26,175 nt of DNA, from the NCBI GenBank assembly GCA_963922715.1, contig CAWUJT010000018.1, positions 1-26,175 on the forward strand, in the 5' to 3' direction. Shown one piece after another: positions 7,748 to 15,098 of this stretch; position 1 is the stretch's first letter, and each line of letters opens with the position of its first letter. This stretch comes from CAWUJT01 sp963922715 (GTDB taxonomy: Bacteria > Pseudomonadota > Alphaproteobacteria > Rhodobacterales > Rhodobacteraceae). The notes beneath the pieces are model-generated. The model searched no databases and was not told the DNA's origin. It saw nothing but the letters and a program-made list of their open reading frames with translations. Both the position numbers and the translations under genes were made by a program.

Positions 7748-8020
7748 ATGCGTCTTCCCTGTCCGCTTTGTGGTGCCCGTGATTTGCGCGAGTTTTACTA
7801 CCTTGGGTCTGCGGTGTATCTGGAGCGCCCCGAGCCAGGCGCACCTATTGAAGACTGGGACAGGTATTTGCATCTGCGTGAAAATCCCGCTGGGATAACG
7901 CGGGAGTTATGGCAGCATCAAGCGGGATGTGGGGCTTGGCTGGTTGTGGAGCGCGATACCGTAACACATGAGATCATTGCTGCGCGCTTAGCTCAGGAGG
8001 TCGCCAGCGATGCGGGTTGA
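7748..8020 (+). CDS. soxD: Sarcosine oxidase, delta subunit (90 aa)
   Basis: The small zinc subunit of heterotetrameric sarcosine oxidase, needed for assembly of the complex. The zinc ligands are visible: Cys5 and Cys8 in CPLCG, then His57 and Cys61 in WQHQAGC, with the same spacing as the ligands of solved delta subunits. Also typical are EFYYLG and the DWDRYLHLRENPAG block. GAGAGG lies about 7 nt before the ATG. It overlaps the start of soxA by 11 nt, so the two are probably translated together. Confidence 0.94.
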   Translation: MRLPCPLCGARDLREFYYLGSAVYLERPEPGAPIEDWDRYLHLRENPAGITRELWQHQAGCGAWLVVERDTVTHEIIAARLAQEVASDAG

Positions 8021-10937
8021 GGGCAAAGGGTGGGTCGATCGCGCCCGACCGGTCTCTTTCAGCTTTGATGGACGCGCCTTCACGGGGTTTGATGGCGACA
8101 CGCTGGCCTCTGCGCTGTTGGCCAATGACGTCAAGCTGATGGGGCGCAGTTTCAAGTACCACCGGCCACGGGGGCCATTCACCGCCGATAGCGCCGAGCC
8201 CAATACGCTCATGACAATTGGACGCGGCGCGCGGCAAGTGCCAAATGTGCGTGCAACAACACAAGAGATTTATGACGGTCTGAAAGCACGATCACAGAAC
8301 GCTTGGCCGTCACTCCACTGGGATGTGCTGGCACTGAATGATTTTCTCAGTCCCTTCTTGGGCGCGGGCTTCTACTACAAAACGTTCATGTGGCCCAAAG
8401 GGTTTTGGGAAAAGCTCTATGAACCCCTCATTCGGCACGCCGCCGGGCTGGGGGCTTTGTCTGGTCTGCCATCGCCCGATCACAGCGAACGCGCTTATGC
8501 CCATTGCGATGTTCTGGTGATTGGTGCTGGACCTGCAGGGCTGATGGCAGCCTTAACCGCGGCAGAGGCTGGCACACGCGTGATCTTGGCGGATGAAGCC
8601 CCCCGCCCAGGGGGGCGTCTTCTTTCAGAAACAGAAGAGGTTGATGGGCGAGCAGGGCCGCTCTGGGCGGCTGCCATGTTGGACAAGCTGAAGGCCACAG
8701 GCCAAGTGCGGTATATGCCACGCACAACAGTGACAGGGGCCTATGACAGTGGCACCTTCGGAGCTGTGGAGCGTATCGCAGACCATCTTTCCGCCCCGCC
8801 GAAAGACCTTCCCCGCAACTGTTTTTGGCGGATCAGTGCCAAGCGCACGATCCTAGCCACGGGTGCTTTGGAACGCCCGATCGCTTTTCCATGGAACGAT
8901 CGGCCAGGGATCATGCTGGCCTCTGCGCTGCGCAGTTATCTCAACCGCTGGGGTGTGGTGCCGGGAAAACGCATCGCGCTCTTTACCAACAATGATGCGG
9001 CACACCAAACAGCCATCGATCTAAGTGATGTGGGCCTTGACTGCACTGTCATCGACAGCCGCTCTGACGCTCAAGCGCAGGGAGAGTATCGGCTGATTGC
9101 CGGGGCCGAGGTGGTCGACACCAGAGGTCGGCTTGGGCTGTCGGGGATCACCTATCGGCGGGGCAGTCGAACATTGATGATGGACTGTGACGCGCTTGGG
9201 GTATCGGGTGGATGGACACCAAACGTGAGCCTAACTTGTCATATGAACGGACGCCCGACTTGGGATCCGGATCTGTCGGCTTTTGTGCCCACAAAAAACG
9301 CCGTGTCGGGACTTGAGGCTTGCGGTGCGGCTATGGGACTTTGGAGCACCAGGGCGGTCCTCAGATCTGGCCAGGATGTGGCGTGCAAGGCCGTTGAAAC
9401 CCTGAACCTTAAAGCACCCAAACTGCCGATCCCCAACGCCGCTGAGACCACGGGCGATATGATCCCGCTGTGGTCTGTCAACGCTAAGGGCCGCGCCTGG
9501 CTCGATCTACAAAACGATGTCACGACGAAAGATGTCCGCCTTGCTGCGCAAGAAAACTACGCAAGCGTTGAGCATATGAAGCGCTACACCACCCAAGGGA
9601 TGGCGACCGATCAGGGCAAAAGTTCTAATGTCCTGGCGCTGGCGGTGCTGGCCGATGCCACAGGACGTGGCATTCCCGAAACCGGCACAACGACCTTTCG
9701 CCCGCCTTATGTGCCCGTCCCGATTGAAGCCATCGGAGCCGGGGCCTCCGGCAAAGGATTTGCACCGGAACGCTTCACCACCTCACACAACGCCTGCAAA
9801 GCGCGCGGCGCCCCGTTTATCGAAGCAGGGCTGTGGTATCGTCCAAGCTATTTTCCAAGGGACGGCGACACCACTTGGCGGGAGGCCTGTGATCGAGAAG
9901 TGGGATACGTGCGCAACGCCGTGGGCATTGCCGATGTCTCAACCCTGGGCAAGATTGATATACAAGGGCCAGATGCCGCGAAACTTTTAGACTTCGTCTA
10001 TACAAACACCTTCTCCACCTTGCCGATTGGCAAGGTCCGCTATGGGTTGATGTTGCGCGAAGATGGCCATGTGATGGATGATGGCACAACAGCACGCCTT
10101 GGGCCGCAGCATTATGTCATGACCACAACGACAGCGGCGGCCGGCGATGTGATGCGACATTTGGAGTTCATCACGCAATGTTTACGCCCGGCATGGGATG
10201 TGCAGATCATCTCGGTCACAGAGGCTTGGGCGCAATTTGCCATAGCAGGGCCGAAGGCCCGTGACCTTCTCTCACATATCATTGCGGAACCGATCGACAC
10301 TCAGGCACTGCCATTTATGGGATATCAACCTGTAAGACTTCACGGCATCCCAAGCCGACTGTTCCGGATCTCTTTTTCCGGCGAATTGGCCTATGAAATA
10401 GCGGTCCCTGCCCGCTATGGTGCTGCCCTGTTTGATGATCTTGTCTCCCGCGCAGAAACCCTAGGTGGTGGGGTCTACGGCATGGAAGCGCTCAATGTGC
10501 TGAGACTTGAGAAAGGCTTTATCACACATGCGGAGATTGATGGGCGCATCACAGCACAAGACCTTGGCCTGGCGCGTATGATTTCTGCAAAAAAGGACTG
10601 CATCGGCAAAGATGCTGCCTTACGACCGGGGCTAACGAAAGACCGCTTTGAGCTCATTGGCCTTAAACCTGTGAACGCCTTGCAAAAGATAGACGCAGGT
10701 GCGCATCTGTTTGAACTCAATACACCTCATATCAACTCAAATCAAAAGGGCTATGTGACGTCTGTTGGCTATTCTCCGACCTTGCGTTCTTACATTGCGC
10801 TTGGCTTTCTCAAAGAAGGCCGTAACAGACATGGTGCGCATGTCACACTTCTGGACCATATGCGCAATATGCAGGCAGAGGTTGAAATATGCCCCCCTGC
10901 GTTCTTCGATCCGGAGGGAACCCGTGTCAGACGCTAA
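8010..10937 (+). CDS. soxA: Sarcosine oxidase, alpha subunit (975 aa)
   Basis: The large subunit that binds NAD+ and tetrahydrofolate and receives the one-carbon unit. The N-terminus (to about residue 95) has the 2Fe-2S-ferredoxin-like fold seen in these proteins, without the cluster cysteines. A dinucleotide-binding motif VLVIGAGPAGLMAAL is at about 168-182, with a second nucleotide domain behind it (ATGALERPIAFPWNDRPG). The C-terminal 370 or so residues are a GcvT/aminomethyltransferase domain (about 600-975), recognised by YRPSYFP, GIADVSTLGKIDIQGPDA and RISFSGELAYEI. Length fits the family (960-1000). An in-gene Shine-Dalgarno CAGGAGG lies at 7994-8000, inside soxD, 9 nt before the ATG. 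Confidence 0.94.
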   Translation: MRVEGKGWVDRARPVSFSFDGRAFTGFDGDTLASALLANDVKLMGRSFKYHRPRGPFTADSAEPNTLMTIGRGARQVPNVRATTQEIYDGLKARSQNAWPSLHWDVLALNDFLSPFLGAGFYYKTFMWPKGFWEKLYEPLIRHAAGLGALSGLPSPDHSERAYAHCDVLVIGAGPAGLMAALTAAEAGTRVILADEAPRPGGRLLSETEEVDGRAGPLWAAAMLDKLKATGQVRYMPRTTVTGAYDSGTFGAVERIADHLSAPPKDLPRNCFWRISAKRTILATGALERPIAFPWNDRPGIMLASALRSYLNRWGVVPGKRIALFTNNDAAHQTAIDLSDVGLDCTVIDSRSDAQAQGEYRLIAGAEVVDTRGRLGLSGITYRRGSRTLMMDCDALGVSGGWTPNVSLTCHMNGRPTWDPDLSAFVPTKNAVSGLEACGAAMGLWSTRAVLRSGQDVACKAVETLNLKAPKLPIPNAAETTGDMIPLWSVNAKGRAWLDLQNDVTTKDVRLAAQENYASVEHMKRYTTQGMATDQGKSSNVLALAVLADATGRGIPETGTTTFRPPYVPVPIEAIGAGASGKGFAPERFTTSHNACKARGAPFIEAGLWYRPSYFPRDGDTTWREACDREVGYVRNAVGIADVSTLGKIDIQGPDAAKLLDFVYTNTFSTLPIGKVRYGLMLREDGHVMDDGTTARLGPQHYVMTTTTAAAGDVMRHLEFITQCLRPAWDVQIISVTEAWAQFAIAGPKARDLLSHIIAEPIDTQALPFMGYQPVRLHGIPSRLFRISFSGELAYEIAVPARYGAALFDDLVSRAETLGGGVYGMEALNVLRLEKGFITHAEIDGRITAQDLGLARMISAKKDCIGKDAALRPGLTKDRFELIGLKPVNALQKIDAGAHLFELNTPHINSNQKGYVTSVGYSPTLRSYIALGFLKEGRNRHGAHVTLLDHMRNMQAEVEICPPAFFDPEGTRVRR

Positions 10938-11481
10938 TCGGTCGAAAACCCTACTTGAACCTACAACAGCAACGGCGGATCTGCTGCCCATCCGCCTTGG
11001 GGATCACCTGCTGTCAGAGACACATACACCGCTGACATCGGTGGCCCCTTTGAAAGGTCAGGAAGCGGCTGTCCGTCAGGCGCTGGGTCATTGGCCGGCC
11101 CCGAACCATGCAGAAGGCAACGTGCTTTGGGCAGGGCGCAACCAAGCCTTTGTTCTTGGGAAATGTCCAAAAATCGACGGGGCCGCCACCACCGATCAAA
11201 CCGATGCTTGGGCACATTTGGTGTTAGAGGGCCCCGGACTTGAAGACATCCTTGCGCGGCTCTGCCCACTCGATCTGCAAAACATGACACCAGGGCTGAC
11301 AGCCCGCAGCTTGCTGGGCCACATGAACGCGCTTTATTGGCGCAAGTCGGAACAGGTCATGGCCATTTTTGTCTTTCGATCAACGGCGCTGACAGCCGTT
11401 CATGAGATTGAGTGCGCCATGAAACGTCATGTTGCCCGACACCAGCTTGCACAGCGTGACACATCTGATCAAGACAATTGA
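10924..11481 (+). CDS. soxG: Sarcosine oxidase, gamma subunit (185 aa), GTG start
   Basis: Gamma subunit of heterotetrameric sarcosine oxidase; it has a partial GcvT-like fold and packs against alpha. The family pattern can be seen in WAHLVLEGPGLEDILARLCPLDL, which resembles the alpha subunit's folate domain. The start is GTG 10924, chosen because GGAGG at 10913-10917 sits 6 nt upstream and no ATG is as well placed; this gives a 14-nt overlap with soxA and a length close to the usual 180-205. It closes the operon. The folate genes that often follow soxG (purU, folD, glyA) are not here. Confidence 0.88.
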   Translation: MSDANRSKTLLEPTTATADLLPIRLGDHLLSETHTPLTSVAPLKGQEAAVRQALGHWPAPNHAEGNVLWAGRNQAFVLGKCPKIDGAATTDQTDAWAHLVLEGPGLEDILARLCPLDLQNMTPGLTARSLLGHMNALYWRKSEQVMAIFVFRSTALTAVHEIECAMKRHVARHQLAQRDTSDQDN

Positions 11482-11608
11482 CTGTTAAGCGCCAGTCCCT
11501 CCGGTTTCAGTGCTATTGTTCAGCAAACAGACTTAAATGGACACCTAATTGGCCACAATCTTGACATATTTCGGCCCTAGATTTGCCGCATTCAACAGTG
11601 GTATAGGT

Positions 11609-11968
11609 ATGGGCAAGGGCAAAAGACAAGAATTGTGGGACGAAGCGACTGCACTTGTCATATGTTTTTGCGGTCTTGTGAGCGTTGTAACCTTCGGCAC
11701 AGTGATGACGATTAATCCCGAATATCAGCAGTATGCTGACCATATCCCACAGCCTTTGACCTGTCCCCCAGATTGGAGGACCCATTACGCGGATCAGGCC
11801 AATCTGCCCCTTTATGCGATGGACATGTGGTATGATGTTTTAGACCAGCGTTATAATGATCAAGAGTTAAGGCGCGCGCGCGCCACCTCTTTGGTGAACG
11901 TCGCAGAGGGGCGTGCTCTGGTACGGGCAGTTTTATTAACCTGTTTGGCAGAACATCGCAATCTTTAG
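11609..11968 (+). CDS. Small hypothetical protein with one membrane segment (119 aa)
   Basis: I do not recognise it. After a short basic N-terminus (MGKGKRQELWDEA) comes a hydrophobic segment at about residues 16-34 (VICFCGLVSVVTFGTVMTI), then a hydrophilic tail with aromatic residues and an Arg-rich helix (QELRRARATSLVNVAEGRALVRAVLL). Orientation would place the tail in the periplasm. The frame opens at TTG 11549; ATG 11609 is chosen, but neither has a clear Shine-Dalgarno. Composition looks protein-like, yet without homologues the call is moderate. It sits 127 nt after soxG and 55 nt before the MFS gene, same strand. Confidence 0.45.
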   Translation: MGKGKRQELWDEATALVICFCGLVSVVTFGTVMTINPEYQQYADHIPQPLTCPPDWRTHYADQANLPLYAMDMWYDVLDQRYNDQELRRARATSLVNVAEGRALVRAVLLTCLAEHRNL

Positions 11969-11993
11969 ACCTTGGCGTTGAGCATCCCAAGGT
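11969..11993. terminator. Weak stem-loop directly after the 11609 gene
   Basis: Arms ACCTTGG (11969-11975) and CCAAGGT (11987-11993) pair perfectly around an 11-nt loop, starting one base after the stop codon. No T-run follows, so termination would have to be Rho-assisted; it could equally be an mRNA-stabilising stem. Confidence 0.3.
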
Positions 11994-12023
11994 ATATGCG
12001 ACAGGTCAAAAAGGCTCTTGTCC

Positions 12024-13256
12024 ATGCGTATGCTTGTGTCCTTTGCGGCACTGTTTTTATCTGTTTTGCTGCTGCAAATATCATCGGGTGGTGTCGGTCC
12101 GCTTGATGCACTTTCCGGGTTGACGTTGGGATTTTCCAATGCCGCAATCGGCGCCCTGGGGTCGGCACATTTTTTTGGCTTTTTCATCGGCTGCTGGTGG
12201 GCCCCGCGGGTGATGGGTGCCGTTGGCCACAGCAGAGCCTTTGCAGTTTTTACCGCCCTTGGCGCGATTGGTCTTTTGGCGCATATGCTTGTGATCGATC
12301 CCCGCTTTTGGGCGCTATTTCGCGTGGCAACAGGCCTATGCGTGGCAGGGTGCTACACCGTGGTCGAAAGTTGGTTGCAGGCAAAAGTGACTAATGAAAG
12401 CCGTGGTCGTACGATGGGCGTTTACCGCGTGATCGACTTGACGGGCTCCATCCTTGCGCAACTGATGATCGCCGTGCTGGAGCCTGCGTCTTACGTCTCC
12501 TACAATCTGTTGGCATTGCTCTGCTGTGCCTCACTCCTGCCGCTCGCGCTGACACAGGTGACACCGCCAACAATGCCCGCAACCCCACGGTTAAGGCCTC
12601 AACTGGCCTATATGCGCTCTCCGCTGGCAGTAGGGGGTGTGGTGGTTTCAGGCGTCACAGCCGCCGCCTTTCGTATGGTGGGGCCGGTGTATGGTCAAGA
12701 AGTGGGCCTACGGGCCGATCAAATCGGATATCTTTTGGCTTTTTTCGTGCTGGGTGGTGCGCTGGCGCAATATCCCATAGGCTGGCTTGCTGATAAGTTT
12801 GATCGGCGCTGGGTGCTGATTTGGCTGGCTGTCGCCTCTGTGTTCTCGTGCGCCGGTATGGCCGTGATCGGCGGACATGGAACATTGGCCATCATGACAG
12901 CGGCTACCGCATTTGGGTTTGCAAGCTTTCCGATTTTCTCGATTTCCGCCGCCCATGCCCACGACTTTGCCAACAACGAAGAACGGGTCGAGCTTTCAGC
13001 AGCCTTGATCTTCTGGTTTGCTGTGGGGGCGATTGTCTCGCCGGTGTTGGCCTCAACCCTTTTTGATCGCTTTGGACCCGAGGCGCTTTTCGTGATGATT
13101 GGCGCGGCCCATGCGGTTTTAGGCCTTCTTGGCTTTGTCCGTATGCAAATACGCCCCACGGCAGAGACGCGGACACCTTATGTTTACGCGCCCCGCACGT
13201 CTTTCCTGATTGGGCGTCTTTTGAAAGACAAACGCGATCGCAAGACCGATAAATGA
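12024..13256 (+). CDS. MFS transporter, YcaD-like (410 aa)
   Basis: A 12-helix inner membrane transporter of the major facilitator superfamily, most like the YcaD group of unknown substrate. It has the short N-terminus running straight into helix 1, the helix 4-5 region with GCYTVVESWLQAKVTNESRGR, and a C-terminal-half motif-A copy GWLADKFDRRWVL. A long cytosolic tail rich in Lys and Arg ends the protein. ATG 12024 is preferred, with AAGG about 9 nt upstream; ATG 12030 and TTG 12018 are alternatives. Its TGA abuts the stop of the convergent CoxG-like gene with no base between. Confidence 0.82.
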   Translation: MRMLVSFAALFLSVLLLQISSGGVGPLDALSGLTLGFSNAAIGALGSAHFFGFFIGCWWAPRVMGAVGHSRAFAVFTALGAIGLLAHMLVIDPRFWALFRVATGLCVAGCYTVVESWLQAKVTNESRGRTMGVYRVIDLTGSILAQLMIAVLEPASYVSYNLLALLCCASLLPLALTQVTPPTMPATPRLRPQLAYMRSPLAVGGVVVSGVTAAAFRMVGPVYGQEVGLRADQIGYLLAFFVLGGALAQYPIGWLADKFDRRWVLIWLAVASVFSCAGMAVIGGHGTLAIMTAATAFGFASFPIFSISAAHAHDFANNEERVELSAALIFWFAVGAIVSPVLASTLFDRFGPEALFVMIGAAHAVLGLLGFVRMQIRPTAETRTPYVYAPRTSFLIGRLLKDKRDRKTDK

Positions 13257-13754
13257 TCAAACGTCCGGTTCAGAGGCACCTTCACCCGCTTCAGCCGCAT
13301 CTTCGTCAAAGCCGGGGCCTTCCACTTCTGCCTGAAACCGCTCAAAGAATTGGTCTGCCATTTTCGCGGCAAAACTATCAATAAGACGAGAGCCAAGCTG
13401 TGCGATTTTACCGCCAACTTTTGCATCAACCACATAGCGCAGCTCTGTTCCATTTGCAACGTCGCTCAGGCTGACTTGGGCCGCACCCTTGGCAAATCCA
13501 GCCACACCGCCTTTGCCTTCGCCCTCAATCACATAACTTTCCAAAGGGATAACATCCCGCAGCTTGACGGCGCCACGAAACGTGGCTTTCACAGGGCCAA
13601 TCTTTTGTTTCACCACAGCTTCAAACCCCTCTTCCGGGCTTCCGGTCAAGGATTCACACCCGGGGATACAGGCTTTTAATGTGTCAGCATCATTCAGCTT
13701 GGACCATACACTCGCTCGATGTGCAGCAATACGCCGTGTGCCATTCATTTCCAT
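13257..13754 (-). CDS. CoxG-like SRPBCC-fold protein (165 aa)
   Basis: Belongs to the CoxG family (carbon monoxide dehydrogenase subunit G type, SRPBCC fold). In Oligotropha CoxG helps anchor CO dehydrogenase at the membrane, but most homologues have no known role. Visible signatures are RRIAAHRASVWSKLND, LKACIPGCESL, GPVKATFRGAVKL and the Gly/Ala-rich GVAGFAKGAAQVSLSD; an acidic tail of about 15 residues ends the protein. AAAGGA lies about 10 nt before the ATG; a second ATG two codons in is possible. It lies 50 nt after the Bcr-type pump, same strand. No CO dehydrogenase or molybdenum hydroxylase gene is in view, so no partner can be named. Confidence 0.85.
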   Translation of the reverse strand: MEMNGTRRIAAHRASVWSKLNDADTLKACIPGCESLTGSPEEGFEAVVKQKIGPVKATFRGAVKLRDVIPLESYVIEGEGKGGVAGFAKGAAQVSLSDVANGTELRYVVDAKVGGKIAQLGSRLIDSFAAKMADQFFERFQAEVEGPGFDEDAAEAGEGASEPDV

Positions 13755-13804
13755 AGGACATATTCCTTTCTATAGGATCACAGGACAGTGTCTTTGCCGA
13801 CAGG

Positions 13805-15025
13805 TCAACCCTTTGTGGCCAGAGAGCGTTCTCGGGCGATGGTCAGCAGTATCGCCACCACACCTGCCGCGCCTGAGGCTGTCATCAAAACGATAAGCGG
13901 TAAGGCAGAGGCCCCATCGCTTGTCGCAATACTGGCAAGGGCAGACAAAATGCCGCCGCCACCAATCATCATCGCGCCGCCAAGCCCACTTGCTGTGCCT
14001 GCCAGATGAGGACGCACCGATAACATGCCCGCGGTCGCATTCGGAATCACCATGCCGTTGCCCAGCCCAACAAAGGTCATGAATCCAAAGAAGACCATAG
14101 GCGATCCAAAGCCCAGAATAAACAGCAGCACCATAACGGCAAGCCCGACAAAATTGATGCAAGCCCCAATCAAGATCATCCGATTGAGGCCCGTTTGCGC
14201 GGAAAACCGGCCAGCAAGACCGTTGCCCAAGATATACCCAATGGCGGGTGCACCGAAATAAAGACCAAGGACATCGCTTGGCATGCCGTAGAGCGTTCCA
14301 CCAACATAGGCCGCCCCGCCAAGATAGGCAAAATAAGTGCCCGAGGCGAAAGCGGCCGCCGCTGAATACCCCCAAAACCGTGGAGAGGCCCAAAGGTCAG
14401 GATACTGCTTGATTTGTGCCCAAAGCGAAGAGGCACCGCCGCGATGTGTTTCGCCGCCATCAGCCCAGAACAGCAAAAACAGCGCGGCACCTGCCCCAAA
14501 CAGCAGCCAAAAGCTCGCCTGCCAGCCATAATATGTATCAAGAACGCCGCCAACTGCGGGCGCGATCATCGGCACCAAGGCCATCCCCATTGTGACATAA
14601 CCAATCAGGGAGGCCGCTTGATTGGCCCCCACCATGTCCCGAATGATCGCGCGGCTCAGAACCATGGCGGCCACAATCACAGCCTGCGCCATGCGACACA
14701 CCAAAAACACCTCGATCGTCGGGGCATAAATGCAGCCTAAGGTTGCCATGCAAAACAAAACGCAAGACCATAATACGACGGGCCGTCGCCCGTATCGGTC
14801 CGACAGCGGCCCGATCACAAGCTGCAACACGCCATTGATCCCAAGATAAAGAGCGATGGAAAGCTGCACCAACGCGTAATCGGTCTGGAAATGATCCGCC
14901 ATCGCGCTGAGTGCCGGGACAAACACATTCAACGACATTGCGGAAATGCCTGCCATCATCACCAGCGTAAAAACAGATGGGGGTGTTTTGGCGTTCAAAA
15001 ACCGTTTGGCAATTTCAGATGTCAT
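13805..15025 (-). CDS. MFS multidrug transporter, Bcr/CflA-like (406 aa)
   Basis: A 12-helix drug:proton antiporter of the Bcr/CflA branch of the major facilitator superfamily. Motif A is GPLSDRYGRRPVVL between helices 2 and 3, and the helix 4 pattern RMAQAVIVAAMVLSRAIIRD and helix 5 MIAPAVGGVLDTYYGWQASF are hallmarks of this group. Length is usual. There is no clear Shine-Dalgarno before the ATG. It follows the helicase gene by 73 nt and precedes the CoxG-like gene by 50 nt on the same strand. Substrate unknown. Confidence 0.88.
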   Translation of the reverse strand: MTSEIAKRFLNAKTPPSVFTLVMMAGISAMSLNVFVPALSAMADHFQTDYALVQLSIALYLGINGVLQLVIGPLSDRYGRRPVVLWSCVLFCMATLGCIYAPTIEVFLVCRMAQAVIVAAMVLSRAIIRDMVGANQAASLIGYVTMGMALVPMIAPAVGGVLDTYYGWQASFWLLFGAGAALFLLFWADGGETHRGGASSLWAQIKQYPDLWASPRFWGYSAAAAFASGTYFAYLGGAAYVGGTLYGMPSDVLGLYFGAPAIGYILGNGLAGRFSAQTGLNRMILIGACINFVGLAVMVLLFILGFGSPMVFFGFMTFVGLGNGMVIPNATAGMLSVRPHLAGTASGLGGAMMIGGGGILSALASIATSDGASALPLIVLMTASGAAGVVAILLTIARERSLATKG

Positions 15026-15098
15026 TTATCAGCAGTTAGGCCGATACAGACGAAACGTCCAGTCCATAACGGTTTTGAGAAAATAATCGGTTCTGCGC

